Below the pieces are notes generated by a model. It had not been told where the DNA came from, ran no database searches, and was given only the letters and a program-made list of their open reading frames with translations. Below are positions 44,536 to 53,077 of a DNA stretch of 64,000 nt, piece after piece. Source of the stretch: Dolichospermum compactum NIES-806. Lineage in GTDB: Bacteria; Cyanobacteriota; Cyanobacteriia; Cyanobacteriales; Nostocaceae. The DNA lies in assembly GCF_002368115.1 (NCBI RefSeq), contig NZ_AP018316.1, positions 4,010,502 to 4,074,501 of the forward strand. Direction: 5' to 3'. The position numbers and the translations under genes are program-made. Each line of letters begins with the position of its first letter. The first letter of the stretch is position 1.

Positions 44536-45882
44536 ATGAAATTTGACAAAATATTAATTGCCAATCGAGGAGAAATAGCCCTTCGCATTCTCCGAGCCTG
44601 TGAAGAAATGGGAATTGCCACAGTAGCTGTTCACTCCACTGTTGACAGAAATGCTCTCCACGTACAACTTGCAGATGAAGCGGTTTGCATTGGTGAACCT
44701 GCCAGCAGTAAGAGTTATTTGAATATTCCCAATATTATTGCTGCTGCACTAACGCGCAATACTAGTGCCATTCATCCTGGTTATGGTTTTTTATCAGAGA
44801 ATGCCAGATTTGCCGAAATTTGTACCGACCACCACATTGCTTTTATTGGTCCTAGTCCTGAATCTATCAGGCTCATGGGGGACAAGTCCACAGCCAAAGA
44901 AACAATGCAAAAGGCTGGTGTACCTACAGTTCCCGGTAGTGAAGGGTTAGTAGAATCTGAAGAAGAAGGATTAGCGATCGCCAAAAAAATTGGTTATCCT
45001 GTAATGATTAAAGCCACCGCAGGCGGAGGCGGTCGAGGAATGCGGCTAGTCCGTTCCGAAGACGAATTTGTCAAACTTTTCTTCGCCGCACGAGGGGAAG
45101 CAGGAGCAGCCTTTGGCAACGCAGGCGTTTATATAGAAAAATTTATTGAACGTCCCCGTCACATTGAATTTCAGATCCTAGCGGATAACTACGGTAATGT
45201 TATCCATCTAGGTGAAAGAGACTGTTCAATTCAGCGTCGTAACCAAAAACTCCTAGAAGAAGCCCCTAGTCCCGCCCTTGACCCTGACTTACGGCAAAAA
45301 ATGGGAAAAGCTGCCGTTAAAGCCGCCCAGTTTATTAACTACACCGGAGCAGGAACTATTGAGTTTCTTCTAGATAAATTCGGTAAGTTCTACTTCATGG
45401 AAATGAACACCCGGATACAAGTTGAGCATCCAGTCACGGAAATGATTACTGGTATAGACTTAGTAGTTGAACAAATTCGCATTGCCCAAGGTGAAAGACT
45501 AAAGCTCACACAAAAAGAAGTGGTTCTGAGAGGACATTCCATTGAATGCCGCATTAACGCCGAAGATCCAGATCATGATTTTCGTCCAGCACCCGGTAGA
45601 ATTAGCGGTTATCTTCCCCCCGGAGGTCCAGGGGTGCGGATTGATTCCCACGTATACACGGACTATCATATCCCCCCTTACTACGACTCCCTGATAGGTA
45701 AATTAATTGTCTGGGGACCAGACCGAGCCACCGCCATTACCCGGATGAAACGCGCATTACGAGAATGTGCCATTACAGGAGTCCCTACAACTATTCCCTT
45801 CCATCAAAAAATCATGGAAAACCCACAATTCTTAGAAGGTAATATTTACACTAGCTTTGTCCAGGACATGAAAATGCAGTAA
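44536..45882 (+). CDS. accC: Biotin carboxylase subunit of acetyl-CoA carboxylase
   Basis: 448 residues, standard length. It carboxylates the biotin on BCCP (AccB) with bicarbonate and ATP, the first step of fatty acid synthesis. Signatures: KILIANRGEIALRILRACEE, HPGYGFLSENARFAEIC, ATP loop KATAGGGGRGMR, RDCSIQRRNQKLLEEAPSP, and FMEMNTRIQVEHPVTEMITG. All catalytic residues appear present. accB is not adjacent. The next gene on the minus strand is convergent. Confidence 0.97.
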   Translation: MKFDKILIANRGEIALRILRACEEMGIATVAVHSTVDRNALHVQLADEAVCIGEPASSKSYLNIPNIIAAALTRNTSAIHPGYGFLSENARFAEICTDHHIAFIGPSPESIRLMGDKSTAKETMQKAGVPTVPGSEGLVESEEEGLAIAKKIGYPVMIKATAGGGGRGMRLVRSEDEFVKLFFAARGEAGAAFGNAGVYIEKFIERPRHIEFQILADNYGNVIHLGERDCSIQRRNQKLLEEAPSPALDPDLRQKMGKAAVKAAQFINYTGAGTIEFLLDKFGKFYFMEMNTRIQVEHPVTEMITGIDLVVEQIRIAQGERLKLTQKEVVLRGHSIECRINAEDPDHDFRPAPGRISGYLPPGGPGVRIDSHVYTDYHIPPYYDSLIGKLIVWGPDRATAITRMKRALRECAITGVPTTIPFHQKIMENPQFLEGNIYTSFVQDMKMQ

Positions 45883-45920
45883 TTGGTCATTGGTCATTGG
45901 TCATTGGTCATTGGTCATTG
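45883..45920. repeat. Heptamer tandem repeat (tcattgg x5)
   Basis: Five consecutive ttggtca-type heptamers directly after the accC stop, followed by cctgactccgaactcc at 45943-45965. Confidence 0.9.
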
Positions 45921-45967
45921 AGAAAATTCTTCTTTCTTCCTCCTGACTCCGAACTCCGAACTCCTAA

Positions 45968-46255
45968 TTACCTGTCTAACATGGTCAGTAACCCTTGCTG
46001 ACCCAGTAAAATTTCCCGAATAAAACTGAAAATCGCCACCAAAATAATCGGGGTAATATCCACACCACCAATAGGTTGTACAAATTTCCGCAACGGGATT
46101 AAAAAGGGTTCAGTCGGCCAGGCTATTACACTAAAAGGCAAACTATTAAGATTGATTTGGGGATACCACGTTAGAATAATGCGGAAAATAAATAAAAACG
46201 TCATCACTCCCAAAACCGGACCAAGAATCCAAGCAGTCAAGTTAACACCAGTCAT
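45968..46255 (-). CDS. YggT-family membrane protein
   Basis: 95 residues with two hydrophobic segments (GPVLGVMTFLFIFRIILTWY and IILVAIFSFIREILLG) around the family motif PTEPFLIPLRKFVQPIGGVD. YggT proteins act in membrane organisation; cyanobacterial and plastid relatives (YlmG/CCB3-like) are linked to nucleoid and thylakoid/cytochrome assembly. Length and motif are typical. Convergent with accC. Confidence 0.88.
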   Translation of the reverse strand: MTGVNLTAWILGPVLGVMTFLFIFRIILTWYPQINLNSLPFSVIAWPTEPFLIPLRKFVQPIGGVDITPIILVAIFSFIREILLGQQGLLTMLDR

Positions 46256-46531
46256 GTTGTTTAGCTACCATCTGTGAGAGAATCCAAAACTTGGGCGCAA
46301 GTTGATAAACTTTAAGTTTTGTAACGTATTCTTCCCTCAATTTTAACTAAATAGTGCCATTTTATTGTGAGAATAGAAAAACAAAGTTATTGACTTGGGA
46401 TCATTAATCAAGTAAAGACCAAGTTAGATGTGCGGTATGTACCTAATTGAGATACATTCAGGAAATCGTCAACCGTGTAGGAGTGGGGTTTCCCGGCACT
46501 CTATTGTATTACATCCGACCAATAACCCCGA

Positions 46532-46570
46532 TAATCTTGGATTACTTTTCAAGAAAGTAATCCAAGATTA
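46532..46570. repeat. Perfect 17-bp inverted repeat (hairpin) upstream of psbX
   Basis: taatcttggattacttt, loop tcaag, then aaagtaatccaagatta: 17 paired bases with no mismatch. It ends 37 bases before the psbX ATG. No T-run follows on the plus strand. The rest of 46256-46607 is AT-rich without other signals. Confidence 0.9.
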
Positions 46571-46607
46571 AAATGAGAATAAACTGTGTAAAAAAAGGTT
46601 GAGAACT

Positions 46608-46727
46608 ATGACACCCTCTTTAGCAAATTTTCTTTGGAGTCTCGTTTGGGGTACTGCGATCGTCGTTATCCCTGCTACCATTGGTCTAATTTTCATTAGC
46701 CAAAAAGATAAAATCCAACGTTTTTAA
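46608..46727 (+). CDS. psbX: Photosystem II protein PsbX
   Basis: 39 residues, MTPSLANFLWSLVWGTAIVV then IPATIGLIFISQKDKIQR and F. This is the typical PsbX: one membrane helix with the conserved SLxW and SQxDxIQR end. PsbX lies at the edge of the PSII core near cytochrome b559 and affects quinone exchange. It is too short for automatic ORF cut-offs. A 17-bp hairpin lies just upstream and ycf66 follows 150 bases downstream, the arrangement seen in other cyanobacteria. Confidence 0.95.
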   Translation: MTPSLANFLWSLVWGTAIVVIPATIGLIFISQKDKIQRF

Positions 46728-46877
46728 TCTTCGGGGACTGGGGACTGGGGAATGAGGAAGCATCTTCTTCTTCTTTCTTCTAGACTCCAGTATTCCTATT
46801 CCACAATATTATGACTGGTTAAAATAGTGATAGTAAGTGTAACTCGTTAATATAGATTTGATATTAGGAAAACACCA

Positions 46878-47807
46878 ATGGTTAATTTGGGGCTGAACTC
46901 AGCCAGTGTTTTGGCTCAGGTAAATTTTGGAGCAAACTCAGCCAGTATTCTAGGAATTTTCCTAGCTGTAGCTGGAGCAGCATTGTACTTTCTTCGTTCT
47001 GTCCGCCCAGAACTGTCCAGAGATCAAGACATATTTTTTGCAGCGGTAGGCTTGTTGTGCGGCTTTATTCTCGTATTTCAAGGATGGCGACTTGATCCAA
47101 TTTTGCAATTTGGTCAATTGCTTTTGGTAGGTTCTACAGTATTTTTTGCTGTCGAAAGTATTCGTCTGCGAAGTATCGCTACTCAACAAGCAAAACGAAA
47201 TACTCCCATTGTGGACGATGAGCGCGAGGTTAGCAGGAAATATTCTTATTCTGAGCGGCGCAACTATCAAGCTGAGATGGATGCGGATTTAGAACCGCTA
47301 CCGTATGAAGAAGACGAAGAAGCCCCTCAGCGCCCTAGAATTCGCGGTAGTCGAGATGAACGTTCTACTCGTGATGACTATTACGAAGATCAGCCACCAC
47401 GCAGTTCGCCAAACCCACGAAACAGGGAAAAACCAGAATCACCTGAAAGAAAGCGTCGTAACAATTCTGGGCGTTCAGTCAGTCGTCCCAGTGAGGGTTA
47501 TGAAGATGAAAATTGGGGTTCTACTCCCAAACCAGTTGACGATTGGGAAACTTCAAATTCCCAAGATGCAGTGAGAAAACCAGCACGTCGCAATAATACT
47601 GGCAATAATCGCCCTCAACGCCCAGAAAGTCGTGAGGATGATATTACCCCTACTCCTAGACCAAGAAAACGTCGTCCACCTAAAGATTCAGTTGCTCCTA
47701 GAAGACAGGATGATGATGAAGCTATCCCAACCGAATATTTTCCTTACAATCCCATTAACAAGCCAAATAACGAGCCAGATAATTCGGATTTTAATGATGA
47801 CATTTAA
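46878..47807 (+). CDS. ycf66: Ycf66-family membrane protein
   Basis: 309 residues. N-terminal about 100 residues hold three or so hydrophobic segments and the Ycf66 pattern (NSASILGIFLAVAGAALYFL, DIFFAAVGLLCGFILVFQGW, LFAVESIRLRS-like). The C-terminal 200 residues are highly charged and Pro/Arg/Asp-rich (RPRIRGSRDERSTRDDYYED), likely disordered. Function is unknown; the gene is kept in some plastids. A tail of variable length is usual. Confidence 0.85.
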   Translation: MVNLGLNSASVLAQVNFGANSASILGIFLAVAGAALYFLRSVRPELSRDQDIFFAAVGLLCGFILVFQGWRLDPILQFGQLLLVGSTVFFAVESIRLRSIATQQAKRNTPIVDDEREVSRKYSYSERRNYQAEMDADLEPLPYEEDEEAPQRPRIRGSRDERSTRDDYYEDQPPRSSPNPRNREKPESPERKRRNNSGRSVSRPSEGYEDENWGSTPKPVDDWETSNSQDAVRKPARRNNTGNNRPQRPESREDDITPTPRPRKRRPPKDSVAPRRQDDDEAIPTEYFPYNPINKPNNEPDNSDFNDDI

Positions 47808-47839
47808 CACATTTGGGGTTGACGACGGAAAACAGTAAT

Positions 47840-48400
47840 GTGAAAACATTTACACCTGGCTTCTGGCTCCAAAAGTCAATTTATTGGAGCCTAATTTTTG
47901 GTTTGGCGAGTTTGCTGATATCTTGTAGCGCTGATAATATTCCTTTGGGAGTTACTTCTCTGAATAGCCGATATACTGAAGAACAACCTGCTATCAGTGG
48001 TAATGGACGTTTTTTGGCTTTTGTCTCCAATCGTTCTCGTTATCAGCAGTTGTTATTATACGATTTAGAAAATCAAAGTTTTATTCCTACACCGACCTTA
48101 AACAGACAATCGGTAATTGTAGAAAGTCCTAGCTTAAGTTATACAGGACGTTATATTTGTTATATTACTAGTGATCAAGGTAGACCTGTTGTTGCACTTT
48201 ACGATCGCGCTTCCCAACAATCACAAGTTCTGACCCCTACTTATCGTGGTTGGGTGAGAAATCCTAGTATCAGTCCTGATGGGCGTTATATTGCGTTTGA
48301 ATCCTCTAGTCGTGGACAATGGGATATTGAAGTTCTTGATAGAGGTCCAACTATTGAGTTAGATATTCCTAATGGTGCAAGGGTGTCAACTAAAAATTGA
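47840..48400 (+). CDS. TolB-like beta-propeller lipoprotein
   Basis: 186 residues from the GTG at 47840, or nine more from 47813; the start is not settled. The N terminus has a hydrophobic stretch ending in a lipobox, LASLLISC, so it is probably a lipoprotein. Repeats of the WD40-like/TolB type follow (PAISGNGRFLAFVSNRS, PSLSYTGRYICYITSDQG, PSISPDGRYIAFESSSRG), about three blades, so it is either short or needs oligomerisation. It ends 46 bases before an IS66 element; a truncated end is possible but the stop looks natural. Confidence 0.75.
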   Translation: MKTFTPGFWLQKSIYWSLIFGLASLLISCSADNIPLGVTSLNSRYTEEQPAISGNGRFLAFVSNRSRYQQLLLYDLENQSFIPTPTLNRQSVIVESPSLSYTGRYICYITSDQGRPVVALYDRASQQSQVLTPTYRGWVRNPSISPDGRYIAFESSSRGQWDIEVLDRGPTIELDIPNGARVSTKN

Positions 48401-48445
48401 CCGTTGGAAAATTTCTACACTTACTTATTTTCTAATTGAATATTT

Positions 48446-49723
48446 GTAACCGTTCAGGGGGTACAAAGAAAACGAAAAACAACCCCCAAAATCCAGCAAT
48501 AAAATTAAGCAGCTTTCAACAAGTCAGAATCATCAGAATCAGCAGTAACTTGTGGAAGCAAAGAAGGCACAGTGGTAGAACCACGAGCAGCAAGAACAGC
48601 CTGCGTCATAAACTCCAAAACATTACGCTGTTGGGACTTGAGGCTTGTTACCACAGTTAACATCCGAGCCACAAAAACACTACCAGCCTGAGTTTGAGAG
48701 CCAAAACTAGTCCGCCGCCAAATCACAGCAGGACGAATAGCTCGTTCTGCGGCATTATTAGTGGGTTCAACACCAACAGTTGTCACAAATAACCACATCG
48801 CCGACTCAACTTTGAGTAATTGACGACAAGTGCGTACTGTTTTTGCTAGGGGTGTTTTTTCCCGTGATGTAATTTCGTAGTTATCAGCTTCGAGTAAAGT
48901 TGCTTTGATGGATGCACGAATCTCAACCACCATCTCAGTAAACTCACTCCGACTTAAAGTACCATCTCTAACTCGATGCCAAAGTTCAAACAACTTCTCT
49001 TGCTGTTTGACCAGTGCAGTTCCCAATTCTGCCGATACTCCAGTTCGTTCCGAGATTTTGATAAATTCCCGTCGCAGATGCGCCCAACATAATTGCCGAC
49101 GTTCCAAGCTGACCCAGTTGTAAGCACCATGACGGTCGGAGTTCAAAATGCCCCTGAAGTTTTCACCCAATAAATTCTTTGCCTTGAGGGTGCAACGGGT
49201 CAGAGCAATTTCAAAAAATGTTACCAGAGGTGTGACTGCAACCCATAGCCAAGCTTTCCTCTGTTCAGGATTAAACCCGTCAATGTTTCCTTGATTAAAG
49301 CTGGTTTCATCTGCTCCAACAACTTGGGCATTTTGGATATATTCTTTGGCTTCATCTACACAACTTGCCACTGCGTTACTTGCTTCTAGTCTGAGTTTGT
49401 TGACTGTTGCCAACGATATTGAAATTCCAAACACTTCTGCCATCGCACTTTGTACCATTCTGTGACTGTGGCGATAGACTCCACTTAGCAATGCCACTAT
49501 AGCTGTTCTTGAACTGTCAGGACTTCTGTTAGTTTCTTTGACTGTTGTTCTATTTCCTGCGCCATTTCCTCCACCAGTTTCTTGACGCTGGCTGGAGTCT
49601 TACCCCAATCTTCTGGAGGTATCTGTTCTAAGTGATTGACGCGATTTAGTTCCATGTCACTTAATTTATCACATTTTGGAGGTAATTTTTAACGATCGCT
49701 CTTCTACCCCCCTGAACGGTTAC
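48446..49723 (-). mobile_element. Internally deleted IS66-family element
   Basis: About 1278 bp bounded by gtaaccgttcaggggg on the left and its inverse cccccctgaacggttac on the right, inverted ends of about 18 bp with one extra G on the right side. It contains only the transposase gene, in pieces; the accessory orfs of full IS66 are absent, as usual in cyanobacterial versions. No 8-bp target duplication was seen at these ends. Confidence 0.8.
48505..49655 (-). pseudogene. IS66 transposase, internally deleted and out of frame
   Basis: An ATG at 49655 gives 52 residues (NHLEQIPPEDWGKTPASVKK and the start of a coiled coil) to a stop at 49497. The rest resumes at the GTG 49497 in another frame with LSGVYRHSHRMVQSAM and keeps the full DDE domain: GADETSF, LNSDRHGAYN, NNAAERAIRP. 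The segment between, normally about 110 residues with a zinc finger and the HTH, is missing. Catalytic residues persist but DNA-binding parts are lost, so it should be inactive alone. Confidence 0.85.
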
Positions 49724-49764
49724 GCATACCGCTATAATATTTAGTATCAATAAAAGCTAATTTT

Positions 49765-50529
49765 ATGTTCCCTACTCTGAAGCAATTTGGTATTTTAACT
49801 GTATTTATGTTTTTTGTTCTTTCGACAAGATACCTAACTGTATCTTCGGTTCTCTATTGGTTGCTTTGGGTTCGTCGTCCCCCATCTTGGGAGGTTCGTC
49901 GTCTCCATGATATGAACAAACGCAAGAGCAAAATGAAAAGTGAAATCAAGTGGTCTCTTTTTTCCTGTTTAATTTTTGCATTACCAAGTGCTTTTATGAT
50001 CGAAATGATCAACTTGGGATATACCAAGGTTTACTTAAATTTTATGGATTATGGTTTGTTTTATTTACCTTTGAGCTTATTTATATATTTAATTCTCCAC
50101 GACACTTATTTTTATTGGACTCATCGCTGGTTGCATATTCCTAGTATATATCGCCGCTTTCATCAAGTCCATCACGAATCTATCAACCCTACACCCTGGA
50201 CTTCTTTTTCTTTTGATCCTGTTGAGAGTATGATGCAGGCAATTATCATTCCTGTGATGGTTTTTATTATTCCCATTCACATTAGTATGGTGGGATTATT
50301 ACTAACGTTAATGACGATATTTGGTGTTGTCAATCATACGGGTTATGAAGTTTATCCATATTCATGGATACGTGGTTTTTGGGGTAAACATTGGATTACA
50401 CCAACGCACCATACTATTCATCATCACAAGTTTAATTGTAACTATGGTCTTTATTTTCGGTTTTGGGATAAATTAATGAACACCGATATAATGGTCAAAA
50501 CGCAGATAAACGCAGATAAACGCAGATAA
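49765..50529 (+). CDS. Fatty acid hydroxylase / sterol desaturase superfamily enzyme
   Basis: 254 residues with four or more hydrophobic segments and three His clusters: HDTYFYWTHRWLH, HQVHHES and HHTIHHHKFNCNYG, which bind a di-iron centre in this membrane superfamily. Members hydroxylate or desaturate lipids, sterols or carotenoids; this one cannot be narrowed. The last about six codons (NADKRR) are encoded by the first copies of a 10-bp tandem repeat, so the original stop has probably been replaced. Starts 42 bases past the IS66 end. Confidence 0.85.
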   Translation: MFPTLKQFGILTVFMFFVLSTRYLTVSSVLYWLLWVRRPPSWEVRRLHDMNKRKSKMKSEIKWSLFSCLIFALPSAFMIEMINLGYTKVYLNFMDYGLFYLPLSLFIYLILHDTYFYWTHRWLHIPSIYRRFHQVHHESINPTPWTSFSFDPVESMMQAIIIPVMVFIIPIHISMVGLLLTLMTIFGVVNHTGYEVYPYSWIRGFWGKHWITPTHHTIHHHKFNCNYGLYFRFWDKLMNTDIMVKTQINADKRR

Positions 50530-50550
50530 ACGCAGATAAACGCAGATAAA
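50501..50550 (+). repeat. Five perfect copies of a 10-bp repeat (cgcagataaa) across a gene end
   Basis: Five identical 10-bp units, exact from 50501 to 50550. The first three contribute codons and the stop of the preceding gene. A lone variant unit occurs at 51898-51907. The 50530-50875 gap holds otherwise only the hairpin at 50772. Confidence 0.95.
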
Positions 50551-50771
50551 TTTGTACTTCGTTAGACTAGGAAATAATATAAAAGATGATGGCTTTTGAG
50601 GAGAAATAGAGCTTTGCCCATGTGACAATTGAAAATTTGGGTATAAAATAATGTTTCTTAATAAGAGTAATAGAAAAATAATTCTCAACTACTTGGCAAA
50701 TAAAAAATCATCTGCTATATTTAATTCATACCCAAAAACCTAATCCCCTAATCCCCTGTCCCTACGGGGAT

Positions 50772-50799
50772 GTAGAGACGTTCCTCGGAGCGTCTCTAC
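50772..50799 (+). terminator. GC-rich hairpin followed by T-run (or dispersed repeat)
   Basis: gtagagacg-ttcctcggag-cgtctctac forms a perfect 9-bp stem with a 10-base loop, followed by tctttt. This hairpin (tagagacgtt...cgtctcta) is also a common dispersed element in cyanobacteria, so a terminator role is tentative. Confidence 0.55.
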
Positions 50800-50875
50800 T
50801 CTTTTGTATGGATATTGCCATCAGGGTTGGGGAGAAAGGAAAAGATTTTTTCCTATATCTTCAGTCAATTCCTAG

Positions 50876-51166
50876 CTAATCAGCATTAAGAATTTTGGGA
50901 ACTCGGAAAAAATCTCCTTCTTGTTGAGGCGCACTGTTGAGGATTGCTTCTCGTTCGGGATAGGGTTGGAGAATATCTTCTCTAGTGACGTTGCTAACAT
51001 CAATGGCTCTAGTTGTCGGTGCTACATTAGTGACATCCAGTTGGTTGAGTTGTTCTATATAGTCTAGAATACCGCCCAGTTGAGTGGTAAATTGTGCTTC
51101 TTCGTCTGCTGTTAATTCTAAACGAGCGAGATTAGCAACTTTACGAACTTGTTCACTATCAATCAT
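50876..51166 (-). CDS. gatC: Glutamyl/aspartyl-tRNA amidotransferase subunit C
   Basis: 96 residues. GatC stabilises the GatAB amidotransferase that makes Gln-tRNA and Asn-tRNA from mischarged Glu/Asp-tRNA. Family landmarks: VRKVANLARLELTADEEAQF, QLGGILDYIEQLNQLDV, and the C-terminal PQQEGDFFRVPKIL. Standard length. It lies 89 bases downstream of ycf3 on the same strand, with heptamer repeats (gtcagttgtcggttg) in the spacer. Confidence 0.95.
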   Translation of the reverse strand: MIDSEQVRKVANLARLELTADEEAQFTTQLGGILDYIEQLNQLDVTNVAPTTRAIDVSNVTREDILQPYPEREAILNSAPQQEGDFFRVPKILNAD

Positions 51167-51255
51167 AATTTGTTAATTGTCAGTTGTCGGTTGTCAGTTG
51201 TTCGTTGTCAGTTGTGAGGCAAAATTTTACAACCGACTAATGGCTAATGCCTAAG

Positions 51256-51777
51256 TTAAAAGAATACGTCAATTTGCGATCGCCCGGTGGTTTTTATCCA
51301 GTTCTGAGCTTCAATATAGTTATTGGGAGCCATACGAATCGCTCTAATCCAATAATCAGCCGCTTGATCAAGTAATGCTTCACCACCGTCATTATCCCCT
51401 GCTTCCTTAGCTCTCTCACCTTGAAAATGATAAATCACGGCAATATTATTCAAGGCTTGGGGTAATTGTGGATTTAATTCAATGGCCTGATGATAATACT
51501 CTAAAGCCTTATTATGATCGCCGTTACTGGCATAGATTAAACCCATATTATAGAGAATATAACTCCGATCATTAGAGTCTTCCTCCATTTCTAACGCTTC
51601 TGTATAGTAGTCTAACGCTTCAGCATATTCACCTTCTGCCTGTGCGGACATTCCATCTCGATAATAAACAAAGGCTTCTTTGGCTTTTTTGTTGGTTGGC
51701 AATATCTTGAGGATGATATCTGCCATGACGGTAAAGGATTTGTCAACAAAGTTATCGTTTTTCTGTGTTCTTGGCAT
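51256..51777 (-). CDS. ycf3: Photosystem I assembly protein Ycf3
   Basis: 173 residues with three TPR units (EGEYAEALDYYTEALEMEED, SYILYNMGLIYASNGDHNKA, PQALNNIAVIYHFQGERAKE) and the conserved C-terminal NNYIEAQNWIKTTGR. Ycf3 is a thylakoid-associated chaperone needed for PSI accumulation. Start at MPRTQKNDNFVDKSF is the usual one. Length matches cyanobacterial orthologues. Confidence 0.96.
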   Translation of the reverse strand: MPRTQKNDNFVDKSFTVMADIILKILPTNKKAKEAFVYYRDGMSAQAEGEYAEALDYYTEALEMEEDSNDRSYILYNMGLIYASNGDHNKALEYYHQAIELNPQLPQALNNIAVIYHFQGERAKEAGDNDGGEALLDQAADYWIRAIRMAPNNYIEAQNWIKTTGRSQIDVFF

Positions 51778-52010
51778 ATTTATCTCTATGGTTGCTCAAT
51801 TGCAGCATACCGCTAATTTAACTAATTTTTGGAGGTTTGAGTTATCCCAAATTAATATGAAGCTTCATGAAGTAATATCTCCAGAATTATTGACCGCAGA
51901 TAAACGCAGTTAAATTTTAAATTATTTTGTTTTCATTTCCGAAACGGAAGTAAATACTATTGTATAACCGAGTTAAGTTAACTATTGCACACAAGACACA
52001 CCCAGCCGCG

Positions 52011-52985
52011 ATGGTAAAAGAAATAGCAATTCGCACCACTGGACTCACTAAGCAATTTGAAAGACATATTGCTGTCAATGATGTTGACTTAGAAATCCAT
52101 ACGGGTGAAGTTTACGGATTAATTGGTCCTAATGGTGCAGGTAAAACCACCCTAATTCGGATGTTGGCCACTGCTGAAGAACCCACTACGGGGGAGATTT
52201 ATATTAATGGCGTTCGCGTAGCGGCTTCTTCAGAGCATCGCTTAGAGTCAAATCAAAACAACCTAAAACTTAAACGTCGTCTTGGTTATTTACCTGATGA
52301 CTACCCACTGTATGAAGATTTGACAGTTTGGGACTATTTAGATTATTTTGCCCGATTGTATCGCTTACAAGGAAAGCGCCGTACCCAACGTCTCCACGAA
52401 GTTTTAGAACTGATTCAACTGGGTAATAAACGCCATAGTATGATTTCTACCCTTTCACGGGGGATGAAGCAGCGTTTAAGTTTAGCTCGTACTATCATTC
52501 ATGAACCAATTTTACTACTTTTAGATGAACCTGTTTCGGGACTCGATCCCATTGCGCGGATGCAGTTCCGGGAAATCATTAAAGCTTTGCAAGAAGCCGG
52601 CATGACAATTTTAATTTCTTCTCATGTGCTTAGTGACTTAGCAGAGTTATGTACATCCGTAGGAATTATGGAATTAGGTTTTTTAGTGGAAAGTTCTTCA
52701 CTCAAACATCTCTATCAACGTCTTTCCCGACAGCAGATTTTTATCACCACTTTGGGCAATATAGATATATTAGTTAGTGAATTAAAAAATCATCCCTTAG
52801 TGGAAGAATGGGAATTAATACTTAGTCGAAATAGTGTGCGAGTAAATTTTTCCGGTAAACCAGAAGATTCGGCTGATTTATTGCGATCGCTTGTCAGTGC
52901 AGGAATTCCCTTAACAGAGTTTCATTGTACCCAAGAAGACCTAGAAACTATTTTCCTCAAATTAGGTCATAAACAAGCGTCATAG
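52011..52985 (+). CDS. ABC transporter ATP-binding protein
   Basis: 324 residues from the ATG at 52011 (MVKEIAIRTTGLTKQF). A TTG-started extension from 51960 is not supported. Motifs: Walker A GPNGAGKTTLIR, Q-loop region RRLGYLPDDYPLYEDLTVWD, signature LSRGMKQRLSLAR, Walker B ILLLLDEPVSGLDP and H-loop ISSHVLSD. Family: CcmA/DrrA-like exporter ATPases. An unusual stretch NGVRVAASSEHRLESN between Walker A and the Q-loop is encoded by DNA that contains a dispersed repeat core (gttcgcgtagcg). The permease gene follows 92 bases later and forms the pair. Confidence 0.92.
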   Translation: MVKEIAIRTTGLTKQFERHIAVNDVDLEIHTGEVYGLIGPNGAGKTTLIRMLATAEEPTTGEIYINGVRVAASSEHRLESNQNNLKLKRRLGYLPDDYPLYEDLTVWDYLDYFARLYRLQGKRRTQRLHEVLELIQLGNKRHSMISTLSRGMKQRLSLARTIIHEPILLLLDEPVSGLDPIARMQFREIIKALQEAGMTILISSHVLSDLAELCTSVGIMELGFLVESSSLKHLYQRLSRQQIFITTLGNIDILVSELKNHPLVEEWELILSRNSVRVNFSGKPEDSADLLRSLVSAGIPLTEFHCTQEDLETIFLKLGHKQAS

Positions 52986-53077
52986 ATAATTTTGGATTTT
53001 AGATTTTGGATTTATCTTCTGCACAAACTTAAAAATTGTTCCAAAATAAAACTTCTCAACTTTTAGAGGTATTGACA

